Part shown: positions 12,609 through 24,179 of the stretch, one piece after another | Layout: the number at the start of each line of letters is the position of its first letter | Numbering within the stretch: position 1 is the stretch's first letter | Assembly: GCA_022592435.1 (NCBI GenBank) | Contig: JABYQS010000192.1 | Coordinates: forward strand, 1-62,997 | DNA from: Cerioporus squamosus | Lineage: Eukaryota; Basidiomycota; Agaricomycetes; Polyporales; Polyporaceae | Reading direction: 5' to 3' | DNA: 62,997 nucleotides | The notes under the pieces: generated by a model | What the model saw: the letters and a program-made list of their open reading frames with translations, nothing else | Database searches by the model: none | Told to the model about the DNA's origin: nothing | Position numbers and translations under genes: made by a program

Positions 12609-13343
12609 TCATGACGACCGCTTTGCCTGTAAGAGCAGAGTTACGCTCGTCAACCGCCTGCCCACACGCCACCCACTGCGAGCTGCGGCGGGAACTCACT
12701 TTCGACCGCTTCGGGACGAGCAGGATGACAGGGTCGTCGTCCTCGGGAGTGGGATACCTCGTGTGCGCTGCAGGCGATGACGTCGCTGAGGGCTGGCGGG
12801 AGGGGAACGTGGTCGGTAACCGACGCCACAGCTACATAGAACAAAGGATGAGCACCGACCTGCGCTTTCGCCGTCGCGCCTTGCCGTTGCCTTGTGACCA
12901 GCAGCGCCGAGTTCAACTGCAGGGAAGACGCGTCGGGTGAGCGAGTTGCAATGAAGCGAACCGGGTGGCGTCGACTCGGAGCATTGTGGCGGCGACCTCT
13001 ACCACCCTCCAAGCGAACACCAGAAGCTGTGGCGGGTGCTCTGCTCACCTTGTCGCTTGCGTCCTTTGTCCTGACACGGGTGCCGTAATGCACCATGTCG
13101 TTGGTGACCACGGTCATGGTTGGGTATGCGGACAAAGAGTGCGCGAAGCTCGGCAAAGCCGCAATGCTGGTTGGTGCCGGAAGAGGCCCGGGTGTACGGG
13201 AGCTGGAAGGCTGGTTTGCCTGGTTCATGGCTGGCCGGTACGAGAGGTCGTGGTAGTGTGAGAGTGAGGACGACCACGAGGACGCAGCGGAGGACAGAGA
13301 GGAGGCCGGGAAGGAGGAGGGCGATGCGGTGGGACCAGACATA
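12609..13343 (-). CDS. Small Ser-rich protein with basic C terminus, unrecognised
   Basis: The start at 13343 gives MSGPTASPSSFPASSLSSAA, followed by a Ser/Pro-rich segment and a more ordered SAYPTMTVVTNDMVHYGTR. A GTGAGC donor follows DASDK. After one or two introns the gene reads YPTPEDDDPVILLVPKRSK, then GTGAGT...CTTACAG, then AKRSS and a TGA at 12609-12611. The short KRSK/KRSS ending is basic and could be a nuclear-localisation signal, which is inference. The middle exon boundaries are not certain. No domain was recognised. Confidence 0.4.
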
Positions 13344-14205
13344 GGGACGGGAGGCAGGTATGAGGGGGCTTGGGACTTGAAACGAACAAAGGAGGAGGGG
13401 ATGGCCGGGGAGTATATGAAAGACGCCACGCACGCACTGCCGCGAACGAGTCCATGGCCGGAATATGAGCGAGCACGCAAATAAAGAGAACGGCGCAGCC
13501 GCCTCACATCCGAAGACGCGCTCCTCCTCCTGCGTCTTCTCTCACGCAAATGGCAGAACAGACCCCGCACGGCGTATGCCGCGTCCGTGCACACAGCTTG
13601 CCTGGATCTGTCCGCGGCCAGTTTCCAGATCCGAGAGGCTCTTCCCCGGCCATCGCGATAGATGCACACGTCCGCGCGCGCTGGGCCGTCCTGTTTCCCC
13701 CGACCATGTCGCAGCTCCTCCACTCGGGTGTGAACATACCTCTCTGCACCTGCACGGGCGCGTGTGTGTTGCGCCAGGAACCTCCGGCATCGCAAGAACT
13801 CGCGAAGCCCACGCCCGCTGGGAGAACAGTCCGTCCCCCGCCATTGCGTAGATTATCTTCGATATCGTGCGTCCGAGTCTAATACACGGGTCCGAGATCC
13901 CGAGGGCCAGTATCCCCTCGCGAAATCCCATGCACAGAACCAGGCCCAGATGCCCAGATGTGGAACGAGATACGCGAGAGTTCGCCACGCCCCGCCGCCC
14001 AACGCCCACACGCGGGAACTGAACCACGCACCTGCGGCGAACGTGACGCCCCCATATCCAGCACACTATGTCTCCCGCCTCCGATTAGGGATCCCGAGCT
14101 CCGATATCTTCTCGCTTTTGCATGCGTGTACCCAGATAGCAGCGCGCCGGGGTACCCGCGCGTCCCCATGCCAGGGACATCCGTTGCCCGTCCCCAACGA
14201 CCGGC
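13344..14205. other. Intergenic region with no supported gene
   Basis: 862 bases upstream of the Ser-rich gene and downstream of the F-box gene. The readings present are open because of high GC content; none has family-like sequence. Confidence 0.45.
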
Positions 14206-15599
14206 CTAGCTGCGCCAGCTCGTGTCAAGCATGTGGGGACGCGCCATCTGGTGCACGTTCCCCCACTCGCCGTCGCGCATGAACCAGGTGAACCGGTGCT
14301 GCCCGATCCAGAACACGACCTGCTGCAGCGAGGGGCAGTACGTGCGGAACTCGAGGAGCACGACCCGCTGGAAGGTCTCCTGCCACGGCGCAGGCTCCCA
14401 GCGCGTAATGTCAAACTCGATCAGCTCCAGTGCGGGGAGCTTCATCAGGCAACGGTGGATGGCATGCCACTGTTGGAAGGGTGCGTCAGCGTGCTTGGTC
14501 ATATGTGTCCGTGGGCGGCTGGGTTCGTCCCACCGAGGCTCGAACGAGCTAACAGACTTTGTCTGAGTGGCCAAGGCCGCCGTCATGACTGACGAGAAGG
14601 ACTGCGCTGTACAGATAGCGAGAGGCAACCTGACATCGAGCAAGTCGACGCCGCAGGAGAACGGCGACGAACCCAATCTAGCATGGAAGGTTCAAACCTA
14701 AACCTAGAGCTAGCTGCCCGCGGAGTGGCCGCGCTCGGTGTGGCAGATATCCAGACGAGCCCAGAACGAAGATAGGATGGAACAAACTCACGTCGCGAGA
14801 TGGTATGGGAAGGATCCCCAGATACCGCAGCGTGGGCGCAAACACTGACGTCGAGACGAGCTGGAGGGTCTCCATGAGCAGGTGGTCCGGCATCCCAACG
14901 ACGTGCAGCTTCCGCAGGGTCTTCATGATTTTGCCCAGATCTGCGACGACCGTCGGCAGGATGGGCGCGGTCTCCTCGTCGACCGTTATCTGGAGCCGGG
15001 TCAGCGAGCACCCGAGCAGCTCCGCGGCGACGAGCACGGGCCCACTGAAGACCTCGAGTGACTGCAACGCCGCCGCCGGGAGGGCGCAGAGCGGGCCGTC
15101 CTCCTTGCCGTCGGTCGCGAGGATGAGCGCGTTGAGCTTCTTCTGGCCTGCAGGAACGCGACGGTGTGCGAGTCCCAGGGGAGCCGCAGGTTCGCCTCGC
15201 GCAGCTGGAACCGGATGTCTTCGTGGTCGAGGATCCATGACTGCGCGACCTGCGGATCGTGGATGACGAGGTACTCGAGGTTGACCATCTTGGCCAGCGC
15301 GTGCTGAACGGAGAGCCAGAACTGAGCAGGCACGGCGGCGAGGTTGTTCCGCGGCATCGTGCGGCGGATGTCTTGGTAAAGAATGAACCGCTTCACGTAG
15401 GGGGCGCGAAAGGCATCGCGGACGGCGATGGCGTGGCAGCCGATGAACGCGTTCTGAGCATCACGAAGGACGACATGCTCGTATATCCGGGGCTCCGCGC
15501 GCGCTGGAACGCTTTGCTTGTCCGGCTTAGCGTTATGAGGTCGCGTGGGTGGGCGTAGGTAACGATGGCGCTGTACACTTCGGGCGGCAGCTGAACCAT
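14206..15599 (-). CDS. F-box protein gene carrying two apparent frameshifts
   Basis: Starts at 15599 with an F-box-like segment (MVQLPPEVYSAIVTYAHPRD, then LITLSRTSKAFQRA), the part expected to bind Skp1 in an SCF ubiquitin ligase. The remainder is a Leu-rich region (LEYLVIHDPQVAQSW, KLNALILATDGKEDGPLCAL, MKTLRKLHVVGMPDHLLMET) typical of mushroom F-box proteins, and a C-terminal exon (MKLPALELIEFDITRWEPAP) after a GTGAGT intron, ending at 14206. The coding frame changes at 15495-15505, inside an alternating CG run, and again near 15145-15148, at a GGCC. Neither place has splice sites. It is therefore either a young pseudogene or a correct gene with two assembly indels. Substrate unknown. Confidence 0.7.
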
Positions 15600-16887
15600 A
15601 GTCTCTGGATGCTAGCGAGCCTCAGCTCAATTGGGAGGACAACGATATCAGCAGAGCGGGCTCACCGGCACCGGTGGGACGGGAGGTAGGGACTACTATC
15701 TGGGGAATAGGCAGAATTTTGAGGACTTGAGCGGTGTTGGGTCTTGCTCAAAGTCAGTAATGACACTTCCGGAGGAAGGACTCAAGGAAGGAGATGAATG
15801 TAGGCAGTCTTTACCACCGCTTCAAGATGAGAATGCAAGTCATCATTGCGGCGTAGAGACGCAGAGGTCGCCTGACAAGGAGGACAACGTGCATTGAAAG
15901 CAGTTCAGGCGCGTTCTCAGAGGAGCTAGAGGACAAGGTGCCATTCGCCAGCAGTACGGATTACTCTCTCGAGCTGCTCTGGTCAAGGGTAACCACAGTC
16001 AACATGACTTTACTATGATCGTTCGCAGCGGAGCGTTCTTAGTCGGGCGCACAAACAACCTAGTCGCTCCGATCAGACGTTCTACTGCAAGTGGATGCTC
16101 AACCTCGGACACAGACTGTCATTTCCCTCATCAGGGCGAGGTCACATAGAATAAAATGGATCCATGCCCCCCTGGAACTATCAGAGGACAGGGATGCTCA
16201 TCCGTGCAGCAGGGCGCATTCAAGTCATCGGCACGCGACAAATCTTCGTCGCCTCTTCGGAACGCCACTCAGCGAATCCTTCGGAGTCGCGGAGTTTGGG
16301 AGAGTAGGACGTCGTACGCCCGGGGCCTTCCCAGGAAGTATTCAAATGGTATGCACGCACTTTCGAGGACTTGGCAAAAGTACAGCTTCCCCGAGCAAGA
16401 TACGGACGTACCCGTGTTACTTCGACGCGCCACAGACGCGTGACAGTGTGCCTCGAGGACCCGATGTAGTCAACGCTTCCAGGAGGCGTTGAGAGTCTCT
16501 GTAGCAATTGTATGAGTTCTCTCGAGACGTTGCCTGAAGGAGGTGATATGGACTCACAAGACGCGATGCGATGCTGCGGCCTACGGACTGGCGTTGGTGG
16601 TTAGAGTGGCTCTAGTTGCTATGTTCCTGGAGTGCGAGATCCAAAAAGCTTCTACAAAACGTGCCAGTTGGTATCCGATAGTTTCGACCACTCTAGTTCC
16701 CAGACAGCGAGGTATATGTTGGGAGGAGGTTGGGAGAGTGGACGAAGGTCGACAAGCCACAGAAAAGCCAGGCGCCCGGAGGTGGTCCAAGCGCCCCAGA
16801 TTGAACGCGTCGGCTCGCTCTTGACTCTCATCGTCCACGATCCACCCACCCTCCTCTTTTGTTCTCTGTCTTTTACGCGTCTTCAAG
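15600..16887. other. Long divergent intergenic region
   Basis: About 1.3 kb between the F-box gene start and the EB1 gene start. Short readings exist on both strands but none looks like a protein domain. No repeats were noticed. Confidence 0.4.
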
Positions 16888-17950
16888 ATGGGAGAGTCTC
16901 GTATGGAACTTTTGCAGTGGCTGAACCGGCTGCTGCAAATCAACTACACGAAAGTCGAGCAATGCGGGACGGGTGGCGCGTACTGCCAGGTTATGGACTC
17001 GATCTTTGGTCAGTACATCCATTTTGTTCTACTCCGGGGCGACGGGTTGGTAACCGCGGCAGCGCGTGGTGGTTATGGATAGGCGACATCCCAATGGCTC
17101 GTGTAAAGATGAACGCGAAGCACGAATATGAATTTATCGCCAACTTCAAGGTCCTCCAGAACGTCTTCCGCCAGCACAAGATCGAGAAGGTGTGTCGTCC
17201 TCCACTCTGGTTATCATTCTGTTCCTTACACTCCGCAGCCGATTCCGGTAGAGAAGCTCGTGAAGTGCAAGATGCAGTACGTGTCCTCGTTTCATGATCG
17301 TTCGTGTCGCGCGTCCTGACTCATTATCGGCGCAGGGACAACCTTGAGTTCCTCCAGTGGATCAAGCGCTTCTGGGACACCAACTACGGCGGACATCCCT
17401 ATGATCCCATCGCTCGCCGACGCGGAGTCCCTGCTGACACCCCTGCTACAATTGCACCGCTTGCTCCCTCAGGTTCTCGCGGCGGTGGTCTCGGTGCCGG
17501 TGCTTCTCGAGCAGGCGGTCGCACACCAGTAACCGGCCATCGCTCCGCCTCAACGCAGCCTAGCGAGGCCGTGCAGAACTTGACGGCGCAGCTACGGGAG
17601 ATGAACGTGCATCTGGAGGGATTGGAGAAGGAGCGTGACTTCTACTTCGCGAAGGTGAGTGTCACACTCATGTTACTCAGAAGCCTCGCATGGTCGCTAT
17701 GGACAAAGTTGAACGCGTCTTGTTTAGTTGCGGGACATCGAGATCATCGTCCAACAGCAGCTCGAGGCCCTACAAGTAGAGGGCCAGGACGACCCCGTAC
17801 TCCGCGAGATCCAAAAGATCCTGTACTCGACGGAGGTGCGTTCATTCTAAGATACTTCTCCTTGTCACCTTCTCCCCTAACGTCCAGTCGGCTCCACAGG
17901 AGGGCTTCGAGGTGCCCGAGGGAACAGTCGACGAGGAGGAGACGTTCTGA
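16888..17950 (+). CDS. EB1: EB1/Bim1/Mal3 microtubule plus-end-tracking protein
   Basis: Binds growing microtubule ends and recruits other plus-end factors. The N-terminal calponin-homology domain starts at 16888 (MGESRMELLQWLNRLLQIN) and contains the diagnostic EQCGTGGAYCQVMDSI, followed after a phase-1 intron (17009-17082) by GDIPMARVKMNAKHEYEFIA and NFKVLQNVFRQHKIEK. A Gly/Ser/Pro/Arg-rich linker leads to the EB1 coiled coil (LREMNVHLEGLEKERDFYFA, KLRDIEIIVQQQLEAL) with the FYFAKLRDIE signature. Six exons join cleanly. The last residues are VDEEETF rather than the EEY of animal EB1. Length is about that of the family. Confidence 0.95.
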
Positions 17951-18390
17951 TATATCAGCATCCTGATACCGAGAAGTATACACCAGCATTTCAGCGTATT
18001 CCCATCTAGTCATTCCTCCCCTTCCGATGTATTGTCGTATTGCGCCTCTATAGCTATCCACCCCGTCGTCATTTGCTGCGCTCACGATGTCAGATCTGCA
18101 GACGATCCGAGTCCGGTGCCCCCGACACGAGACGCTATTGCCGTCGAAAGCGGCCAGCAGGCGCGCTATATGATAATATCGGTGTGTGGTCTTTCATGAC
18201 ATACGATCGTGCGTTCTGTCATCGCTGCTCCCGGGACGCGCTGGCGTGGTCGCCTACCGACTTTGCAGTGTCGGTCGTTCGGGATTCCATACCGATGATG
18301 TCAGAGGTATGATGCGGCCTCGCGCGCAAGTCGCGCGTTCGTGTAAGTATGTCGACCCACGCGACGTGCGCACCTTTTCTACCTCCCCCG
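17951..18390. other. Intergenic region
   Basis: 440 bases between the EB1 stop and the first of the tandem membrane-protein genes. Nothing recognised apart from the presumed promoter of the downstream gene. Confidence 0.4.
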
Positions 18391-19482
18391 ATGGCGTACT
18401 CACTGGCAGATCCACGACCAATCGTCAGCGATGACTCCAAACGGCCGGTGCAAGACTCTACGATCGAAGATTGGGATTCAAGCAACCTATCTGGAAGCAC
18501 GAGCACGTACAAGAAAACCATGGGTGGCTCGACCGTGCTGCAGTTCGAGGGTACGTCCCACTTCAGATCTGGGTTGCCTCGTCCTAACGCGCTCCATCCA
18601 TCTCCTCTTCCTTGCCCGAAGACGCAATCATGAGGAAGATCCGTCTGAATGTGCGAGCGACGAGTGCGAACAGTCCTGGCGGAACGGGAGTGCCAGAGGC
18701 GCCGGCAACTAGGGTCCCTGTGGCCGCCATCGTAGGCGCGTCGGTGGCGGGCGCGGTCGTCCTGCTTGTAGCAGGACTGTGTGTGTACTTTTTGTGGTGG
18801 AGACAACGAAAGCCGCATAGTCAGGCGAACAATGTCAAGGACGAAGGTACGTCGCGCCTCGTCTGATTAGAACTGGGTTGACGATTTGACCTCGCCCGGC
18901 ACAGAAGTGGTGTACTTCCCGGACACGCACCCCCTCATCGACCATACGGATCCGGTCACCTTCCCGAGGGACTCGGAGTCGGACGCGCATCCTCTCACCT
19001 TCTCCCCTGACCCCAGTGACCCGGACGCACATCTCCTCGCGTACCCAGACACGCCTCCCCTCCTCGGCTCAGCTCGCCGCGGATACTTCCCCTCCGCCCC
19101 TGCAAGCGAGCGCAGCACCTCCTTCGCACCGTCTGCGTCTCTGTCTCTGTCTATGTCAGCACTGGGCGCTTCGTCTAGCCTCCCTCGAGGCGATGCGGGA
19201 ACGGGCATCGGACCACTCGCAGTACTCGAAGAGGCAGCGCGGGGCCGCATGGCATCGGGCGTTCAAGGAGAAGCTCTCAGGGGCGGTATGGGAGCGGGCG
19301 ATGGGATTGGGGACGTTGCTGACGAGGACACTGTCCATGTCGCCGATAGTCCTTCGGTCGTGCATGCTGGGTATGAGGTCCATTCGGCAGTGCATCAGCA
19401 CAGTATGCACGCTTCTGTGGGTCTGGCAAGAAGCTCTGCGCCGTCGACTTCTGCGGGCAGCGCGGTGTCCCGCGCTATGTAG
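18391..19482 (+). CDS. Single-pass membrane protein, paralog A, with shortened ectodomain
   Basis: First of three tandem genes. From 18391 it reads MAYSLADPRPIVSDDSKRPV and continues to GGSTVLQFEG, like the first half of the extracellular beta-sandwich of the family. At FEG a GTACGT donor removes the rest, and the next exon goes almost directly to a Thr/Pro stalk and the membrane span (VPVAAIVGASVAGAVVLLVA) followed by the basic stop-transfer WWRQRKPHSQ. The cytoplasmic part is acidic, with repeated PDxHPL-like units (YFPDTHPLIDHTDP) and a long Ser/Ala/Gly-rich tail ending at 19482. Compared with paralogs B and C, most of the ectodomain is missing. A start at 18349 is also possible. Role unknown; the layout suggests a cell-surface sensor or adhesion protein. 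Confidence 0.6.
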
Positions 19483-20364
19483 TGATGGCACGGCAACACA
19501 GCCTCGGAGGTGGCGCGAGGTCGATGATGCATGAACTTGAAGGTCTGGACCGTGCGAGGTGGATGCTTGGTGCTGGAAGGGAGGGCGTGTCGTGCCAGAT
19601 GGGGATCCGGTGACTATGGCGCAGCGATCAAGAGCTTTGGGATGGTCGAGAGTCGAGACCAGATATCGGGGCGACTGGATTGTCGACAGCGCTGGACACA
19701 CCTGTTGGTCGGTCGTTCGCTCCTTGATTCGTATTCATTGGACTTATGTATGCATCCTGTCATCTGCAGTCAAGCGAACAAATCATGGAACGCGAACGTC
19801 GCGCATCGATGCACATCGCGCGTCTTCCTGGCGTCTTTTGTGGTTGCGGCGGTCTGATCGATGCCGCTGGGATGAAGTCGCGATTCCTGGCAGTGACACA
19901 CAAGTCGAGCCATTCTTCGTGAGTACTTACCAGTCTGGTCTTATATGCGGCAATGTCATCTATTGATATGTTGTTTCATCAGTGATTGGCCGTCTTGAGC
20001 CTACTATAGCCGACCGGACGGCATGCATCAGTACCGACGCGTCAAATGTCCGTCCACAGGCCCTCGCCACGAGCTCTATGTATTCATCGTTCGAACGCTT
20101 TTTGCTCTGCCATTCGACGCGTTGTCTGAGCCAAGCAGGTGTGAAGTCAGCCTCCGTTACGGAAGAAGGCCGGCTAACGTGGATTTCTGGCGCTTTGCAC
20201 CGCACTTGCCTGCGATCTGCACGGGCGGCGTTCGCGCTGGTGACAGATGCGGACACTTCTGACAGCGACCGCTTTGTGGTGCCTGGACATAAGATGACTA
20301 CATATGTAGGGACCTCCCGCGCCCCAATCTGCTTCTTGCTCTGTACGGCCAGCATCCACTCACT
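19483..20364. other. Spacer between tandem paralogs A and B
   Basis: 882 bases with no supported gene. A 204-codon minus-strand reading at its right end overlaps paralog B and lacks any family-like sequence. Confidence 0.4.
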
Positions 20365-21651
20365 ATGGCCGATGTCGAAGTTATCTTGGACGACACCAAC
20401 CCGCTCGTCCAGTACACTTCTGGAACCTGGGTCCCTTCTAAAGTCGATGTGGACGGAGCGACCCATAGCGTCACTTGCGCGGAGTCCCCAGGGTCGGTCT
20501 CGGTCACTTACAAGTGTACGTCTGTTCATCATTTGCATCCGCCCGGCGACATGCCCATGCCGAGACTGCGACACTAGTACTGATATATCGGGTGCGCCGT
20601 GCAGTCAACTACGTCGTCGTCTGGGCGTACTACTGGCCTGGGAACGACGTGCCCCAAGTGACGTGCACGATCGATGGCAAGTCGGTGCAGGTCCTCGATC
20701 CCCCCGATACGTCCAGCAACCCCGACATCTACTGGCAGTGGTATGTCTGCCAGGCGCAAGGCCTCTCCCCGCAGAATCACACCGTGGAGGTCACCGTGAC
20801 GGAGGCTACGCAGATCCAGAATTTCTGCCTCGACACCTTCGATGTGATGGCGCCCCAACCCGCCCAGCTCATCCAAGAGTCTGGAGGCAGCTCGACCTCG
20901 ACGACTTCTCTGTCTTCGCCTACCTCTTCTCACAGTGGGGTTGCGGCCAACGCGAAGACGCCGGTTGGCGCCATCGTGGGAGGGACGCTGGGAGCAATCG
21001 CGTTGACTCTTGTCATCTGCGGAGCGCTGTTCCTCTGGTACAGGCGCAGGAAGCAGCATCAGTACGCACGCATGGCTGGAGACGACGACGGTATGTGTTC
21101 ACCCTTCCATGTGGTACCGCGCGCATTCAAGTCGCTTCTCCCGTCGCCTCAGACTTTGGGCGCGACAGCATCCACTCTCGACGGCGAAGCACCCTTATGT
21201 CGTCGTTCAGATTCCGCCCATGGGGCCGCAAGAAGCAGAGGAGAGGTGCGTAGTCCAGCCTGGCGCCTTTTGTGGTCCGTGCCGCAGTTTGACGGTCGGC
21301 ACTACAGAGCCGGCGTGGGTTGAAGTTCGGCATCCCGTCTCCATCGTGCCACCCTTGCTTGAGGAGCCATCTTTCGCACAACGTGAGAACGTCACCGCAA
21401 CAGTAGACGTTACACGGACGAGCAGTGTGGACTTACCCCCGGAAGACCGAACGGTGAGCCCTCAAGATCTCGGGCTCCCAGACCTTCCCATCTCGGGGAT
21501 GCTGGAGGATGCTGGAGGGCATGCGGACGTCGCCGTACCAGCCCAGCACCGGATGGTTTCTCCACCTACCACACCCCAATCCGCCGCTGATTCGGGCATG
21601 GCTCCATCAGTACACTCTAGTTCTCCTCCTGTCGACTCTGGGACGAAGTGA
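20365..21651 (+). CDS. Single-pass membrane protein, paralog B
   Basis: The start MADVEVILDDTNPLVQYTSG opens an extracellular domain that continues across a phase-1 intron (VTYK to FNYVVVWAYYWPG) with VPQVTCTIDGKSVQVLDPPD and NHTVEVTVTEATQIQNFCLD. This is a galactose-binding-like beta-sandwich by appearance, with paired Cys. A Ser/Thr stalk precedes the membrane span (TPVGAIVGGTLGAIALTLVI) and basic anchor WYRRRKQHQ. The cytoplasmic tail contains an Arg-rich exon (SFRFRPWGRKKQRRG) and the motif VSPQDLGL shared with paralog C. It ends at 21651. Four exons join in frame. A plasma-membrane surface role is inferred; the ligand is unknown. Confidence 0.7.
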
Positions 21652-22433
21652 TCTTCAGGACTCTTGATCTGTAACGCGACTCTGCTATACCACTGTACTT
21701 CTGGCTGCGGACCAATCAGTGGCAACCCTGGACTCTACCTAGGGTGTGACTGTCGTGCACCCGAAGGGCCGGGCAATACCTACCGGTTCTTCACCTCTCG
21801 GTCATGGCCCGAGAGGTTGATTGTGATACGGCATTGCAATTGCTGCCAAATCATTTCGCGGCTACATACTTCTGTTCAGCAGATTGGCAAGTGAGCGACC
21901 GTCCACATTTACCGGAAGTCGAAGCCGTGCTTATTCTTGCATGTGATCTAATCCACAGCGTACTGGTGTCTTCGTTAAGCGGCTGTCAACAATTCGACGT
22001 TGCTAGGGTGCGAGCCACACAATCCCCTTTCAGCTCGGACACTGTTCTGCGGTTCCCTGTCAGACTTGATTCCATCGCCTGCTATGCGACGCTACTGCTC
22101 GGAGAAGTATTGTGAATTCGAATTTAAAGCTAGATTCCGTATAAAGCTCTTACATCGAGAGTCTCTCAACCATATATATTTGGCAGAGCAATGCAAGTTG
22201 AACCGTGTGCCAGTGGTAGACGGATGCAATAAGGGGATCTTCCATCTGTCAGTCGTAGTGCTGTTACTGCTGTCAGTTCACCGCCATCATGACATACCAT
22301 CTTCCTTGAACTGGTTGGTCGGATGCTCCCGTCAGCGATAGGCATGCGGCCTCTCGTCGCGACGTCGACGCGCGTGAGTTGGTATAAGAATATTCGTCCG
22401 CCCGGAGTGCTGACCCGTTTCCTGCAGCTCACC
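21652..22433. other. Spacer between tandem paralogs B and C
   Basis: 782 bases, no gene or repeat recognised. Confidence 0.4.
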
Positions 22434-23658
22434 ATGATCGACCCCAACAGCACTTGGATCGTCTTAGGCAACCGCAACAGTGTCGTTCGATACAGCGAGG
22501 ACAACTGGGTTCGGAGCGAGGCCGTGACCTATGGCATGTCCAACCCCGAGACTTGCGCGGAGTCCCCAGCAACTGTGAATGTCACATACGATTGTGCGTC
22601 TATCCTAGCTTGCTCCAATGTTGCCTTCAGTGTGCTGACAGTTATACTTCAGTTTGGAGTGTAGACGTCTGGGCCTTCTACTGGCCCAATACCGACGTAG
22701 CACAAGTGACATGCACCGTTGATGGCGACCCTCTAGAAGTACGACGGCCACCGAACACTACGAGTAACCCCCACACTCCGTGGCACTGGCTCATCTGCAA
22801 CGCCGACAACCTCTCGTGGGCGAACCACACTGTCGAGCTTACAGTGACGGACGCCAGCCAGACGAAGCCGTTCTGTCTTGACCGCTTCGACGTCACCACC
22901 TCCCATACTTCCCAGCTTGTGCACGGGGATGTCGCAACCTCCGGCGAGACGACGCAGACGGGAACTGAGACGAAGAAGGCTTCCCCGGTCGGTGCGATTG
23001 TAGGCGGGACGATCGGAGGGATTCTCTTGATGCTGTTGATTTGTGGATCCGTATTCCTCTGGTGGCGGCGGCAGAGGAAGCAGCACCGGTACACGCGGAC
23101 ATTTGACGGCGATCACGGTACGTGAATCTCTCAAGCTACCTCTATGATTGGTCGTGTTGTATTCAAAATTTGTGGTCAGACTTCGATAGAATGAGTATGC
23201 GCGAAAACTCGATGCAATCGTTCTTCCGCCGGACGCTCGGGCTCAAAGGACGACGACGAAGAGGTACATGTTTCACCATTCCTATCTGGTTGTCCTTGTA
23301 GCTTAACGACAAAACACCTGCACTTCTAGCTGCTTCGTGGGTAGAGCCCGTACGACCTCCCGTCCATCCTCGAATTTCTCTCCTCGCACCCGGTCACTTG
23401 CATCCCGTTCCAACTCTTCATGGAGTACACACAGAGGGTCTCCATCATACGCGGAGTCTTCCTCCCGAACTTGACGAGAAACCTGTAAGCCCGGAGGACC
23501 TTGGACTCGTTGATGCGCTCGTATTGGAGAAGGAAGGCGATCGTGGGGGTCTAACTTCACCGCGTCTGCCGAGGTCAGAGTCGCCGCAGCCTCTTCCTCC
23601 TGGACTTTCCCCTACGTCTGCACTACCATCTACTACTCCTACTCTGTCAGCACCTTAA
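22434..23658 (+). CDS. Single-pass membrane protein, paralog C
   Basis: The start MIDPNSTWIVLGNRNSVVRY leads into the same ectodomain as paralog B: CAESPATVNVTYD, intron, FWSVDVWAFYWPNTDVAQVT, then NHTVELTVTDASQTKPFCLD. Membrane span SPVGAIVGGTIGGILLMLLI is followed by WWRRQRKQHRY. The tail has SMRENSMQSFFRRTLGLKGR and VSPEDLGL, then a Pro/Ser-rich end at 23658. B and C look around half identical over the ectodomain, so the duplication is not recent. The exons join without frame breaks. Confidence 0.7.
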
Positions 23659-24179
23659 TATACACTATGTCTATGTTGATCCCTCTGGTCTGATCAGTTC
23701 GAGTGGAACGCCGGCGGTTGGTCCGCCAACTAGGACGCTGCATGGATAGTGGATACGGATACTTAAGGATCCTACCCGCAATACAAATTCCCTAGAAGGT
23801 TGCAAGGAGTCTTCAGAGAGAGTGCGAGCAAAATGACGATGGTGGCAAAGACTGAGTACTGAATTTCCAAGCGCTTCCCAGTATTGACTTGAGTGTTGAC
23901 GGGGTAAGTACTGGAACTTATTGCTATTATACTGCACTACTTACTCACTTCAAATTGGTAATAGTAAGTGCAGTCTCTACTAGTCAGTACTATGTACTTA
24001 CTAGTACCGGTCATTCCAGCAAGCGGGGCCGGAGTGCCTTACCCCGCACTCGGCATTTGCTAGTCGCCGCCCCGCACGCTGGGCGGCGTCCGGGGAACAT
24101 AAACCTATCTCTCGCCCCTGATGTCCTTTACACCCATTTCCTCATTTACTCTCGCCTTGTTGCTTTTACGAAGACCAGC
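23659..24179. other. Intergenic region upstream of the SDR gene
   Basis: 521 bases. A stretch near 23970-24010 repeats ACTAGT and TACTTACTAGTAC-like words but forms no clear TATA box. Confidence 0.4.

Noticed and set aside
13542..14066. 174-codon minus-strand open frame
   Set aside because: GC-rich intergenic DNA with overlapping open frames on both strands; none resembles a protein family.
19960..20574. 204-codon minus-strand open frame
   Set aside because: Overlaps the start of paralog B and has no family-like sequence.
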